From: VAZQ01 sp963712565
GTDB taxonomy: Bacteria > Pseudomonadota > Alphaproteobacteria > Rhizobiales > Xanthobacteraceae
NCBI GenBank assembly: GCA_963712565.1
Contig: CAVQIP010000044.1
Coordinates: 70,021-134,020 of the forward strand
Direction of reading: 5' to 3'
Length of the DNA stretch: 64,000 nucleotides
The notes beneath the pieces are model-generated. The model saw only the letters and a program-made list of their open reading frames with translations, made no database searches and was not told where the DNA came from. Each line of letters opens with the position of its first letter. Positions within the stretch are counted from its first letter, which is position 1. Both the position numbers and the translations under genes were made by a program. Of this stretch, positions 1 through 9,754 are shown in pieces.

Positions 1-397
1 AGGACCGGCGCCCTGGTCCATCTGGTCGAAAGCAACGCGAAAAAAGCCGCCTTCCTGCGCGAGGCGGTGCGCGTCACCGGCTGTCCCGGCCCGGGTGCAT
101 TTACAGCGTATTGAGGATTTTGCAGCTAGCTTCGAGGGGCCTGTGGACGTCGTCACGGCACGTGCCGTCGCTCCGCTTAAGCTATTGCTTCCTCAATGCT
201 TTCCGCTGCTGGGGAAAAGCGGCGCAACGGGCTTGTTCCCGAAGGGACAACATGCAGAGCTTGAACTCAGAGCGGCGGGCGAGTCGCGCGCGATGACGGG
301 CTGGACCATGACTGCGAGCCTGGTGGAAAGCCGCACCGACCCGGCGGGCCGCATCGTGGTCGTGCGCGATGTGGAGTGCGGCGTGGCAACACCTTAA
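1..397 (+). CDS. rsmG: 16S rRNA (guanine527-N7)-methyltransferase RsmG, C-terminal part, frameshifted
   Basis: RsmG (GidB) uses SAM to methylate G527 of 16S rRNA. The window starts inside the gene. Frame 1 reads LVHLVESNAKKAAFLREAVR, the post-motif region of the Rossmann methyltransferase fold. From about position 95 the frame changes and reads VHLQRIEDF, VDVVTARAVAPL and LFPKGQ, the conserved C-terminal half, ending with TAA at 395-397. Removing one G from the GGG run at 93-95 joins the two parts, so a one-base over-call is likelier than a true mutation. It lies directly upstream of parA-parB, the usual alphaproteobacterial order (mnmG-rsmG-parA-parB) close to the origin. The N-terminus and start are outside the window. 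Confidence 0.85.
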   Translation, partial: GPAPWSIWSKATRKKPPSCARRCASPAVPARVHLQRIEDFAASFEGPVDVVTARAVAPLKLLLPQCFPLLGKSGATGLFPKGQHAELELRAAGESRAMTGWTMTASLVESRTDPAGRIVVVRDVECGVATP

Positions 398-447
398 GAT
401 TCCAACCGATTCGCTATTCGGGCGTTTCCGAAGCCGGACCCAATGCC

Positions 448-1383
448 ATGACCGACCCCGCGGACTTGCCAGCGGAATCATCGGACGAATTGCCCCAGGT
501 CATCGCCCTGGCGAGCCGTATTCCCAATCCCCAACCGCCGCGCGTGATCGCGATCGCCAACCAGAAGGGCGGCGTCGGCAAGACCACGACGGCGATCAAT
601 CTCGGCACCGCGCTCGCCGCGATCGGCGAACACGTGCTGATCATCGATCTCGATCCGCAGGGCAATGCCTCGACCGGACTCGGCATCGATCGCCGCAGCC
701 GCCGCTACTCGACCTACGATGTGTTGATGGGCGAGGCGACGTTGCGCGACGCGGTGCTGGCGACCGCGGTGCCGCGTCTTTCCATCGCGCCCTCGACGCT
801 CGATCTCTCCGGCCTCGAGCTCGAAGTCAGCCAGGAGCGCGACCGCGCCTTTCGCCTGCGCACCGCGCTCGCGCCGCTGCGCGGCGCGATGCCGCGCGCG
901 AGCGACTTCAGCTACGTGCTGATCGATTGTCCGCCTTCGCTCAATCTGCTCACCGTCAACGCCATGGCGGCGGCGGATGCGATCCTGGTGCCGCTGCAAT
1001 GCGAGTTCTTCGCGCTCGAAGGATTGTCGCAACTGCTGCAGACCGTGGACACCGTGAAGGCGACGCTCAATCCCGATCTCTTGATCCACGGCATCGTGCT
1101 CACGATGCACGACGCGCGCAACAATCTCTCCAATCAAGTCGTCGCCGACGTGCGGGCGAACAGCAAGCAGAAAGTCTACGACACCATCATCCCGCGCAAC
1201 GTGCGGGTATCGGAGGCGCCGTCGTACGGCAAACCGGTGCTGGTCTACGATCTCAAATGCGTGGGCAGCGAAGCCTATCTGCGGCTCGCGACCGAGATCA
1301 TTCAACGCGAGAAGGAATTGATCGCGGGGGCGCCGCGCCCCGACGGTGCAATCGATGCGGGCCAGCAGCCGGGCGCGGCGTGA
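448..1383 (+). CDS. parA: Chromosome partitioning ATPase ParA
   Basis: A 311-residue Walker-type ATPase that works with ParB-parS complexes to segregate replicated origins. The deviant Walker A motif KGGVGKTTT lies near residue 40, followed by LIIDLDPQGNAS (switch/Walker A' region) and VLIDCPPSL (Walker B). A GTG at 376 would give a longer product, but the ATG at 448 fits the family length and stands after rsmG, while 376 lies inside the rsmG end. parB follows after 70 bases on the same strand, so the two are probably co-transcribed. Identification is firm from motifs and context. Confidence 0.96.
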   Translation: MTDPADLPAESSDELPQVIALASRIPNPQPPRVIAIANQKGGVGKTTTAINLGTALAAIGEHVLIIDLDPQGNASTGLGIDRRSRRYSTYDVLMGEATLRDAVLATAVPRLSIAPSTLDLSGLELEVSQERDRAFRLRTALAPLRGAMPRASDFSYVLIDCPPSLNLLTVNAMAAADAILVPLQCEFFALEGLSQLLQTVDTVKATLNPDLLIHGIVLTMHDARNNLSNQVVADVRANSKQKVYDTIIPRNVRVSEAPSYGKPVLVYDLKCVGSEAYLRLATEIIQREKELIAGAPRPDGAIDAGQQPGAA

Positions 1384-1400
1384 GCGGGGCGGAGAGCGAA

Positions 1401-1450
1401 AGTTGGGAGACGTCAAAAAGTTGGGAGACGTGAAACAGTGGGGAGACTCG
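1401..1450 (+). repeat. Three tandem 18-base units carrying Shine-Dalgarno-like cores
   Basis: Between parA and parB an 18-base unit with core TTGGGAGACGT begins at 1401 and 1419, and a degenerate copy (GTGGGGAGACT) begins at 1437. Every copy contains GGGAG. The third copy sits about seven bases before the parB ATG at 1454 and is the likely ribosome binding site. The period is divisible by three and the region is open in the parB frame, so it would encode repeated KLGDVK if translation began upstream. Confidence 0.7.
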
Positions 1451-1453
1451 GCA

Positions 1454-2323
<870 letters not shown>

Positions 2324-2455
2324 ATCGAGCGAGTTGCGCGACTTCGGCCGCCTGCCTGTTCGTTGCCTTCCGGGAATGAATCGAATGCGATGCACGCGCC
2401 CGCGCGGCGGGGCGCGCGGCTGAAAAATCGACCGAACGTCGCGGGGGAGGGGACG

Positions 2456-3028
2456 GTGGCCAAGCAAGTTCGACGGGTGATCACGGGCCACGATGAACGC
2501 GGCAAGGCGATCGTGATCGCCGATGGTCCGGCGCCGTTCGTTCACGTCAACGCGGTCGATCCGGAGTGGTACTCCACCGACATCTGGCGCACGAACGAGA
2601 CGCCGGCGCGCATCGTGCCGGCCGCCGCCGAGCCGACGCTCGGCCCGCGCCGGCAACTGCCGGGAAAGCGCGGCACGGTCCTGCGCGTCAATCATTTCCC
2701 GCCGGAAAACGCGGCGGTGCGGCAGATGGATGCGCAAGCCGCGCGGGCGGCCTTCGCCGCGCTCGGCAACGAGAAGGCGGCAACCTTCGGCAAGGGCGGC
2801 CGCCACCCGCTGATGCACCGGACCGAGACCGTCGATTACGCCATTGTGCTCGCCGGCGAGATCACCATGGTGCTCGACGACGTCGACGTCGAGTTGAAGG
2901 CCGGCGATATCGTGGTCCAGTGCGGCACCAACCACGCCTGGAGCAACCGCTCCGACGCGCCGTGCGTGGTCGCCTTCGTGCTGATCGACGGCGAATTCGC
3001 GCCGGAGCTGGCGGCGAAGTTCGGCTAG
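2456..3028 (+). CDS. Cupin-domain protein
   Basis: A 190-residue protein with a C-terminal cupin_2 barrel: a His/Glu-rich first motif (LMHRTETVDYAIVLAGE) followed by DVELKAGDIVVQCGTNHAW, which fits metal-binding cupin motifs 1 and 2. The first 100 residues contain a strand-rich segment with VNAVDPEWYSTDIWRTNETPA, found in uncharacterised alphaproteobacterial cupins related to sulphur or aromatic dioxygenase families; no substrate can be assigned. The start is GTG 2456, six bases after a strong GGGGGAGGGG ribosome binding site; an upstream start at 2363 would add a basic low-complexity tail. It follows parB by 130 bases and is probably a separate unit. Confidence 0.8.
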   Translation: MAKQVRRVITGHDERGKAIVIADGPAPFVHVNAVDPEWYSTDIWRTNETPARIVPAAAEPTLGPRRQLPGKRGTVLRVNHFPPENAAVRQMDAQAARAAFAALGNEKAATFGKGGRHPLMHRTETVDYAIVLAGEITMVLDDVDVELKAGDIVVQCGTNHAWSNRSDAPCVVAFVLIDGEFAPELAAKFG

Positions 3029-3054
3029 TCCGGCATCCCAACTCGGACGTTGCT

Positions 3055-3163
3055 GTCATCCCCGCGAGGGGCACCCTGCGACGCTCGCGTCGCAGGGACC
3101 CCGTTGCGGGGATCCATATTCCAGAGCCCGGTGGTGAAGGGTCCCCGCTTACGCGGGGACGAC
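3055..3163. repeat. Dispersed intergenic palindrome (GTCATCCCCGCG type)
   Basis: Starts with GTCATCCCCGCG and ends with CGCGGGGACGAC, with an internal GGGATCCATATTCCAGAG. Similar two-hairpin units occur at 29252-29333 and 48349-48420 and a diverged one at 51647-51744. This copy carries an additional internal hairpin (CCTGCGACG/CGTCGCAGG). It lies between the convergent cupin gene and holA and could end transcription from both sides. Confidence 0.75.
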
Positions 3164-3185
3164 ACCCGGAAAAGTGGCGAAGAGA

Positions 3186-4226
3186 TCAGCGCCGCTCCTC
3201 GCCGTGCTGCTTGCGCCGCGCGTTCACGGCGAGCGCCAGCAGCGCGCGCTGGGTGATCATTTCGCCCAGCACGGATTGCCGCCGCGTCTCAAGCGCGGCT
3301 TCGGCGAGCTGCGCCATCGCACGTTCGAGCCGGAGCGATGTCCAGGTCCCCAGCGCCGTCTTGACCGCGTCCTCGCGGCTGAAATGGACGTAGGTAGCGC
3401 CGACGGCCTCTTCGATCGAGGCGCCCGCGTCGACGGCGAGCCTCGCCTTGTGCAGCTGCGCCACCTGGCGCAGCGCCGCCCCGATGATCGCGCCCGGCGT
3501 CGTGCCGGCGACGCGCGCCTTGCCGAACTGGACTTCGAGCTCGCCGGTGCGCCCGGCGAAGGCGGCGTCGATCAAGCCGTCGAGCGCGAGCGCCGAGGCG
3601 TCGGCGACCACCGCCACGATGTCGTCGAGCTCCACGCGCGGCTTGCCACGCGCGTACAGCGCGAGCTTGCGCAGCTCCTGGCGCGATGCGATGCGATCGC
3701 CGCCGAGCAGCGGAACGAGCGCGGCGCGCGCCGGCGGCGAGATGGAGAGGCCCGCCTCGCGCATCTCGTCGTCGATCAGGCGAACGAGATTCTTCTCGCT
3801 GTCGGCGTAACAGGGCAGCGCCGCCGCGGTCTTGGCACGCTCGCAGATCGCGCGCAGCGGCGCATTGCGCTTGAGATCACCGGCCTCGATCACCACCCGG
3901 CAGTCCGGCGCGGGAGATGCGATCAGCGCTTCGACCGCGGCGACGAAGTTGCGGCCGCCGGCCTTCACCCAGACCGCGCGGCGCCCGCCGAACAGCGGAA
4001 TGGTGTTGGCCTCCTCGATCAGGCGCGTGGGCTCGCCGGCAAGATCGTCGCCGTCGAGGCGCGCGAGCTGAAAGGGATCGCTGGGGTCGTCGACCGCGGC
4101 GCGCACCAGCGCGTCCACGCGCTCGCGCACCAGGCCGGCGTCCGGGCCGAACACCAGCATGATCGGGCGGGCCGGATCGGGGCGCGCGACGAACCTGTCG
4201 ACGTCGGCGGGTTTGATGGCGACCAT
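3186..4226 (-). CDS. holA: DNA polymerase III subunit delta (HolA)
   Basis: The 346-residue delta subunit opens the beta sliding clamp in the clamp-loader complex. Recognisable blocks are MLVFGPDAGLVRERVDALVRA at the N-terminus, LIEEANTIPLFGGRRAVWVKA, and the C-terminal helical collar (ALRQVAQLHKARLAV, QSVLGEMITQRALLALAVNAR). It is a RarA/clamp-loader fold without Walker motifs, as expected for delta. It starts 16 bases after lptE and ends the leuS-lptE-holA operon, a conserved order in alphaproteobacteria. Confidence 0.93.
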   Translation of the reverse strand: MVAIKPADVDRFVARPDPARPIMLVFGPDAGLVRERVDALVRAAVDDPSDPFQLARLDGDDLAGEPTRLIEEANTIPLFGGRRAVWVKAGGRNFVAAVEALIASPAPDCRVVIEAGDLKRNAPLRAICERAKTAAALPCYADSEKNLVRLIDDEMREAGLSISPPARAALVPLLGGDRIASRQELRKLALYARGKPRVELDDIVAVVADASALALDGLIDAAFAGRTGELEVQFGKARVAGTTPGAIIGAALRQVAQLHKARLAVDAGASIEEAVGATYVHFSREDAVKTALGTWTSLRLERAMAQLAEAALETRRQSVLGEMITQRALLALAVNARRKQHGEERR

Positions 4227-4241
4227 GGGATGTCGATCGTG

Positions 4242-4958
4242 CTATGAGCGGACTCGCGCTGGTACATGCGAAGTGCGGTACAACCGCTTCGCAACAAGTC
4301 GATGGTGTCCGTCAAGCCCGGCAAGTGCGCGCCGACAGGCGAACCGGTCCCGCCTGTCGCGATCCGCGTACGTTCCCGCAATGAAATAGGAAGCGAGCCG
4401 CGACCGGATGTTGTCGGCGATCACCTTGGCGGCGCGGTTCTCGGCGTCGCGCAATCCGCGCATGCGGGCGAACCGCTGCTGCTGGCCGGGGATGTCGTAG
4501 GACACGCGGGCAAAGGTCTGCCCGGTCACCACCACCTTGCCGGTGGCGATTTCGGTCAACGAATAGGTGGCGTTGATGCCGTAATTCTCGATGTCCGGCC
4601 GCGAGGTGTTGACATCGACGATGATCGAGGCGCGCGTGGAGGTCATGGAGATCTTCAGCCGGTGGGTGGGCGGCGCGGCGTAGCCGCCGCCGGTGAAGTC
4701 GAACAACAGCGCGTTGCGGATTTCGACCGCGAGCCGCGCCTCGTCGGTTCCCTTCGGCGCGTCGATCTGGACGACATCGACGGCGCTGAGCTGGTCACGC
4801 AGGATCGGCCCGCCGGTCGGGGAGTGCTCGCCATAGAGCGGCTGGAAGCAGCCGCCCGCGAGCGCGGCGATCGCCAGCGCCGCGGCCGCGCGCACGAGGC
4901 GTCGCCGTCCCTGCACGCAGGCGAATCGGGCGTAGACCGCTACGGCCGTTGCTACCAT
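4242..4958 (-). CDS. lptE: LPS-assembly lipoprotein LptE
   Basis: An outer-membrane lipoprotein that plugs the LptD barrel and helps insert lipopolysaccharide. The N-terminus has a basic stretch, a hydrophobic core and the lipobox LAGGC followed by FQPLYG, the typical start of mature LptE. The rest is the LptE fold (RLKISMTSTRASIIVDVNTSRPD, NRAAKVIADNIRSRLASYFIAG). Related proteins usually end soon after SYFIAG, whereas here about 48 mostly basic residues follow; loss of the original stop or a base error near 4385 is possible. It sits between leuS and holA. Confidence 0.88.
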   Translation of the reverse strand: MVATAVAVYARFACVQGRRRLVRAAAALAIAALAGGCFQPLYGEHSPTGGPILRDQLSAVDVVQIDAPKGTDEARLAVEIRNALLFDFTGGGYAAPPTHRLKISMTSTRASIIVDVNTSRPDIENYGINATYSLTEIATGKVVVTGQTFARVSYDIPGQQQRFARMRGLRDAENRAAKVIADNIRSRLASYFIAGTYADRDRRDRFACRRALAGLDGHHRLVAKRLYRTSHVPARVRS

Positions 4959-4970
4959 CCCCCACCCCTA

Positions 4971-4996
4971 TTTCCTTCCCCGCGCGAGGAAGGAAA
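4971..4996. repeat. Small inverted repeat between lptE and leuS
   Basis: TTTCCTTCC and GGAAGGAAA form a 9-base stem around an 8-base loop in the 44-base gap between leuS and lptE. There is no T-run on the operon strand, so it is more likely an mRNA structure or repeat remnant than a terminator. Confidence 0.45.
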
Positions 4997-5002
4997 CCCC
5001 TA

Positions 5003-7642
5003 TCAAGCCACCACGTTCACGATCCGCTGCGGGACCACGATCACCTTCTTGGGCGGCTTGCCGTCGAGCGCCCTTTTTACCGCATCGAGGGCCAAGACGG
5101 CAGCTTCAATCTCGGTATTTGGCGCATTTCGGGCAACTGTGACATCGCCGCGCTTCTTACCATTGATTTGGACCGGAAGTGTGATCGTGCTCTCGACCAG
5201 CAAATCGGGCTCGAGTTTCGGCCAAGCCTCGGACGCTACTAGGGTTTTGTGCCCGAGCGCGGCCCAGCACTCCTCCGCCAGATGGGGCATCATGGGGTGG
5301 AACAGCCGCACCAGGATATCGACGGCTTCCCGCGCCGCCCAGCGGTAGTCCGCGGTTGGCTCGGTTTCGAGGTCCGCGAGCGAGGCCTGGAAGGCGTTGG
5401 CGAACTCGTAGATGTGGGCGATGCCGACGTTGAACCGCAGCCGCTCGATGTCCTCCGAGACCTGCGCGAGGGCGCGGTGGGCGGCCTTGCGCAAGGCGAG
5501 CGCCGGCTCGCCGAAGGCCGCCGGCCGCGGCAGATCGGCCGCCGCCGCCACCTCGCCGGCCTCGCGGATGAGGCGCCAGAGCCGCTGCACGAACCGCCAG
5601 GCGCCCTGCACGCCCTCCTCGGTCCAGATCACGTCGCGCTCGGGCGGCGAATCCGACAGCATGAACCAGCGCGCGGTGTCGGCGCCGTAGCCGGCGATGA
5701 TGTCGTCGGGGTCGACGGTGTTCTTCTTCGACTTCGACATCTTCTCGATCGCGCCGATCTCGACCGGCTCGCCGGTCGCGATCAGGATCGCGCGGCGCTC
5801 AGCGCCCGCGCCCTCGACCTTCACCTCGGCGGGCAAGACCCATTCTCCGTTCGCCGCCTGATAGGTCTCGTGCACGACCATGCCTTGGGTGAACAGACCC
5901 GCGAACGGCTCGTCGAGCCCGGCATGGCCGGTCGCCTTCATCGCGCGGGTGAAGAAGCGGCTGTAGAGCAGATGCAGGATCGCGTGCTCGACGCCGCCGA
6001 TATATTGATCGACCGGCAGCCAGTGGTCGACCTGCTTGCGGTCGGTGGGCGCGGTCTCGATCCACGGATCGGTGAAGCGCGCGAAGTACCAGGACGAATC
6101 GACGAAGGTGTCCATGGTATCGGTCTCGCGCCGCGCCGGCGCACCGCATTTCGGACAGGCGACGTGCTTCCAGGTGGGATGGCGGTCGAGCGGATTGCCC
6201 GGTCCGTCGAAGTCGACGTCGTCGGGCAGCGTCACCGGCAGGTCGCTTTCCGGCACCGGCACGATGCCGCAGCGCTCGCAATGGATCACCGGGATCGGGC
6301 AGCCCCAGTAGCGCTGGCGCGAAATGCCCCAGTCGCGCAGGCGGAAATTGACCTGGCGGGCGGCGACCGGACGATTGCCGCGCGATGCGCGTTCGAGCCG
6401 CCGTGCCACCTCCTCCTTCGCCGCCTCGATGGTCATGCCGTCGAGGAAGCGCGAATTGATCATGTGCCCGTCGCCGTCATAGGCGGTGTCGGTGATGATG
6501 AAGGTGTTCGGGTCCTGTCCCGGCGGGCACACGACAGGCGTGTTGCCGAGCGCGTACTTGTTGGCGAAATCGAGGTCGCGCTGGTCGTGCGCCGGGCAGC
6601 CGAAGATCGCGCCGGTGCCGTAGTCCATGACGATGAAATTGGCGACGTAGACCGGCAGCTTCCAATCCGGATCGAACGGATGGACGGCCTTCATTCCGGT
6701 GTCGAAGCCCTGCTTCTCCGCGGTGTCGATGAGTTGCTGCGCCGTGCCGTGGCGGTTGCATTCGGCGATGAATTCCGCGAGCGCAGGATTCTTCGCCGCC
6801 GCCGCGGCGGCGAGCGGATGATCGGGTGAGAGCGCCATGAACTTGGCGCCGAACAGCGTGTCGTGGCGCGTGGTGAAGACTTCGAGCTCATCCTGCGCGT
6901 TCGGCGTGGTCGCGGGGTCGAGCGCGAAGCGGATGAGCAGCCCTTCCGAGCGGCCGATCCAATTGCGCTGCATGAGGCGCACCTTCTCGGGCCAGCGGTC
7001 GAGGCGGTCGAGCGCTTGCAGCAGATCCTCGGAAAACTTGGTGATGGCGAAATACCACTGCGGCATTTCCCGCTGCACGACGATGGCGTCCGAGCGCCAG
7101 CCGCGCCCGTCGATCACCTGCTCGTTGGCGAGCACGGTCTGGTCGATCGGGTCCCAGTTCACCTTGCCGAGCTTGCGCTCGACCAGGCCCGCGCGCAGGA
7201 AGTCGAGGAACATCTTCTGCTGGTGCTTGTAGTAGGCGGGATCGCAGGTCGCGATCTCCCGCGCCCAGTCGAGCGAGAGGCCCATCGACTGGAGCTGCGC
7301 CTTCATCGCCGCGATGTTCTGGTAGGTCCAGGCCTTGGGGTGGACCTTGCGCTCGATCGCGGCGTTCTCCGCCGGCATGCCGAAGGCGTCCCAGCCCATG
7401 GGATGGAGCACGTTGAAGCCCATGGCGCGCTTGAAGCGCGCGACCACGTCGCCCATGGCGTAGTTGCGCACGTGCCCGATGTGGATGCGCCCGGACGGAT
7501 AGGGGAACATCTCCAGCACGTAGTATTTCGGGCGCGGGTCGTCGTTGGCGGCGACGAAGATGCCCCGCTCGTCCCAAACCTTTTGCCAGCGAGCCTCCGC
7601 CGCGCGGGGGTTGTAGCGTTCCGGGGTCTTGGCTGACGTCAT
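5003..7642 (-). CDS. leuS: Leucyl-tRNA synthetase
   Basis: An 879-residue class Ia synthetase that charges tRNA-Leu. The HIGH signature is at residues 54-57 (RIHIGHVRN), a large connective editing domain follows (including GTGAIFGCPAHDQRDLDFA), then a zinc-like insert with CERCGIVPVPE and CPKCGAP, KMSKSKKN near residue 640 and the anticodon-binding helical domain ending VIVVPQRIVNVVA. ATG 7642 is chosen over an upstream TTG at 7657 because it gives the usual MTSAKTPERYNP start. It is the first gene of leuS-lptE-holA. Confidence 0.97.
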   Translation of the reverse strand: MTSAKTPERYNPRAAEARWQKVWDERGIFVAANDDPRPKYYVLEMFPYPSGRIHIGHVRNYAMGDVVARFKRAMGFNVLHPMGWDAFGMPAENAAIERKVHPKAWTYQNIAAMKAQLQSMGLSLDWAREIATCDPAYYKHQQKMFLDFLRAGLVERKLGKVNWDPIDQTVLANEQVIDGRGWRSDAIVVQREMPQWYFAITKFSEDLLQALDRLDRWPEKVRLMQRNWIGRSEGLLIRFALDPATTPNAQDELEVFTTRHDTLFGAKFMALSPDHPLAAAAAAKNPALAEFIAECNRHGTAQQLIDTAEKQGFDTGMKAVHPFDPDWKLPVYVANFIVMDYGTGAIFGCPAHDQRDLDFANKYALGNTPVVCPPGQDPNTFIITDTAYDGDGHMINSRFLDGMTIEAAKEEVARRLERASRGNRPVAARQVNFRLRDWGISRQRYWGCPIPVIHCERCGIVPVPESDLPVTLPDDVDFDGPGNPLDRHPTWKHVACPKCGAPARRETDTMDTFVDSSWYFARFTDPWIETAPTDRKQVDHWLPVDQYIGGVEHAILHLLYSRFFTRAMKATGHAGLDEPFAGLFTQGMVVHETYQAANGEWVLPAEVKVEGAGAERRAILIATGEPVEIGAIEKMSKSKKNTVDPDDIIAGYGADTARWFMLSDSPPERDVIWTEEGVQGAWRFVQRLWRLIREAGEVAAAADLPRPAAFGEPALALRKAAHRALAQVSEDIERLRFNVGIAHIYEFANAFQASLADLETEPTADYRWAAREAVDILVRLFHPMMPHLAEECWAALGHKTLVASEAWPKLEPDLLVESTITLPVQINGKKRGDVTVARNAPNTEIEAAVLALDAVKRALDGKPPKKVIVVPQRIVNVVA

Positions 7643-7950
7643 CCTGCGTGGGTCCAAGAGGTCAAGAACCAGAACGCAAGAATTAGGCGCTGGACGCTAA
7701 TAAATCGTGCGTTTGGTCCGGTTTTCGGGTCGCACTTGGACAGAAAGCGCCGGCCGGGTCAACGGTTGGGGGCGTCGCGGGGTACTCGATCGCGGTGGGA
7801 GCCGGCGGCGTTGCGAATGGCTGCGCAAATCGGGTGGCGCACCAATCTTCGAATTGAGCGCAAGGAGCGGAGTGCTTGCCGCCCTGCGATCCCTAGATTG
7901 CCCACGGAGACGGAACCGCTGGTTCTGTGCGAACCCGATGGAGCATTATA
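7643..7950. other. Intergenic region between leuS and ada
   Basis: A divergent intergenic region of about 308 bases that must hold the promoters of leuS (minus) and ada (plus). It has lower GC than the flanks near 7670-7730. Short open frames here have no recognisable domain, no good ribosome binding site and no coding-like third-position bias. No Ada-box could be identified with confidence. Confidence 0.5.
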
Positions 7951-9039
7951 ATGTTGTCCACGATGATGTCAGCGAACGAAACAAACCGGCCATTGCCGTT
8001 GAATGACGGCGCGCGCTGGCGCGCGGTCGAGCGGCGCGACCGCGACGCCGACGGCAGGTTCGTCTATTCCGTGCGCACGACCGGCGTCTATTGCCGGCCG
8101 TCCTGCGCGGCGCGGCTGCCGCGGCGCGAGAACGTGGCGTTCCACGCGACCTGCGCCGACGCCGAGCGCGCGGGATTTCGGCCCTGCAAGCGCTGCCGGC
8201 CGAACGAGCCCGCGCTCGTCCAGGCGCAGGCCGCCGCGGTGGCGAAAGCGTGTCGGCTGATCGAGCAGGCGGAAGAAGCCCCCAGCCTCGCCGCCTTGGC
8301 GCAAGCCGCAGGCTTGAGCCGCTTCCACTTCCATCGGGTGTTCAAAGCCGTGACCGGCGTGACGCCCAAGGCCTACGCCGATGCCCATCGCGGCCAGCGC
8401 GTGCGCACGGAGCTGACGTCGAGCGATACCGTCACCCAGGCGATCTATGGCGCAGGTTTCAACTCCAACGGCCGTTTCTACGCCGCCGCGCCCGGGTTGC
8501 TCGGCATGACGCCGACCGAGTTCCGCGCCGGCGGCAGTGGGCGCGTCATCCGCTTCGCGGTCGGCGAGTGCTCGCTCGGAGCGATCCTGGTGGCGGCAAC
8601 GGACAAGGGCGTCTGTGCCATCGAGTTCGGCGACGATCCCGATGCATTGGTGCGCGGCCTGCAGGATCGCTTTCCGAGCGCGCGGCTGGTCGGCGGCGAC
8701 GCAAGCTTCGAGCAGCTGGTGGCCAAGGTGGTGGGCTTCGTCGAGGCGCCGGCGCAAGGCCTCGAACTGCCGCTCGACATCCGCGGCACCGCCTTCCAGC
8801 AGCGGGTGTGGGACGCGTTGCGCGCGATTCCGCCGGGCTCGACCGCGAGCTATCGCGAGATCGCCGCGCGCATCGGCGCGCCGAAAGCGGTGCGTGCGGT
8901 GGCGCAGGCCTGCGCGTCGAATGCGATCGCGGTCGCCATTCCCTGCCACCGGGTGGTGCGCACGGACGGCGCGAGCTCGGGCTATCGCTGGGGCGTCGCG
9001 CGCAAGCGCGCCCTGCTGGCGCGGGAGCGGGTGGCATGA
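7951..9039 (+). CDS. ada: Ada: DNA-repair methyltransferase and transcriptional activator
   Basis: A 362-residue bifunctional Ada protein. The N-terminal zinc domain repairs methylphosphotriesters and has the four Cys ligands (C48, C52, C79, C82 in GVYCRPSC and PCKRC). An AraC-type helix-turn-helix follows (SLAALAQAAGLSRFHFHRVFKAVTG), then the O6-alkylguanine transferase domain with active-site PCHRVV (C332). Methylation at the N-terminal Cys turns Ada into an activator of its own gene and other alkylation-repair genes. ATG 7951 is chosen because GGAG stands eight bases upstream; a start at 7927 would only add MRTRWSII. yggS follows 17 bases later. Confidence 0.95.
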   Translation: MLSTMMSANETNRPLPLNDGARWRAVERRDRDADGRFVYSVRTTGVYCRPSCAARLPRRENVAFHATCADAERAGFRPCKRCRPNEPALVQAQAAAVAKACRLIEQAEEAPSLAALAQAAGLSRFHFHRVFKAVTGVTPKAYADAHRGQRVRTELTSSDTVTQAIYGAGFNSNGRFYAAAPGLLGMTPTEFRAGGSGRVIRFAVGECSLGAILVAATDKGVCAIEFGDDPDALVRGLQDRFPSARLVGGDASFEQLVAKVVGFVEAPAQGLELPLDIRGTAFQQRVWDALRAIPPGSTASYREIAARIGAPKAVRAVAQACASNAIAVAIPCHRVVRTDGASSGYRWGVARKRALLARERVA

Positions 9040-9055
9040 CCCGTGTGCCGACGCC

Positions 9056-9754
9056 ATGACGAGCGCTGCCACGGAGGTCCTCGAAACGCCGTTGGCCCGG
9101 GTGCGCGCCGAGATCGCGCGCGCCTGCGCCGAGGCCGGGCGCGATCCGGCCGCGGTGACGCTGGTCGCGATTTCGAAAACCTTCGACGCACCGGCGATCG
9201 AGCCGGTGATCGCCGCCGGCCAGCGGGTGTTCGGCGAAAACCGCGTGCAGGAGGCGAAGGCGAAATGGCCGGCGCTCAAGGCGCGCCATCCCGGGATCGA
9301 GCTTCATCTGGTCGGATCGCTGCAATCGAACAAGGCGAAGGAAGCGGTGGCGCTGTTCGACGCCATCCATTCGGTCGACCGCGCGAGCCTCGCCGAGGCC
9401 TTGGCCAAGGAGATCGCCAAGCAGGGCCGCGCGCCGACCTTGTTCGTCGAGGTCAATACCGGCGCCGAGCCGCAGAAGGCGGGCGTGCTGCCGGAGGCGG
9501 CCGACGCATTCATCAACACGTGCCGGGAACGCTACGGCCTCGCCATCGCCGGCCTCATGTGCATTCCCCCGGCCGACGAGCCGCCGGCGCCGCATTTCGC
9601 CCTGACCGCCAAGATCGCCAAACGCAACGGACTGTCGCTCCTGTCCATGGGGATGAGCGCGGATTTCCCGCTCGCCATCGCGTTCGGCGCCACCCACGTG
9701 CGGGTGGGAACCGCGATCTTCGGGGAAAGGGATCGACCGGCAGCCGCACGCTAA
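9056..9754 (+). CDS. PLP homeostasis protein, YggS/PLPBP family
   Basis: A 232-residue single-domain PLP-binding protein with an alanine-racemase-like barrel, involved in vitamin B6 and amino-acid homeostasis. PLP Lys is K41 in LVAISKTF. Other hallmarks are FGENRVQEAKAKWP, LHLVGSLQSNKAKEAV, GLMCIPP, LSMGMSADFPLAI and ATHVRVGTAIFG. It lies 17 bases after ada. Its TAA overlaps the stop of the convergent L,D-transpeptidase gene by four bases. Confidence 0.95.
   Translation: MTSAATEVLETPLARVRAEIARACAEAGRDPAAVTLVAISKTFDAPAIEPVIAAGQRVFGENRVQEAKAKWPALKARHPGIELHLVGSLQSNKAKEAVALFDAIHSVDRASLAEALAKEIAKQGRAPTLFVEVNTGAEPQKAGVLPEAADAFINTCRERYGLAIAGLMCIPPADEPPAPHFALTAKIAKRNGLSLLSMGMSADFPLAIAFGATHVRVGTAIFGERDRPAAAR

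Noticed and set aside
5249..6829. A 526-codon frame antisense to leuS, with similar long frames opposite gdh, hslU and ggt
   Set aside because: Same reason: shadow frames of high-GC genes with biased composition and no recognisable motifs.
7736..7951. Short frames between leuS and ada
   Set aside because: They overlap each other in different frames, lack ribosome binding sites and look like random high-GC translation.
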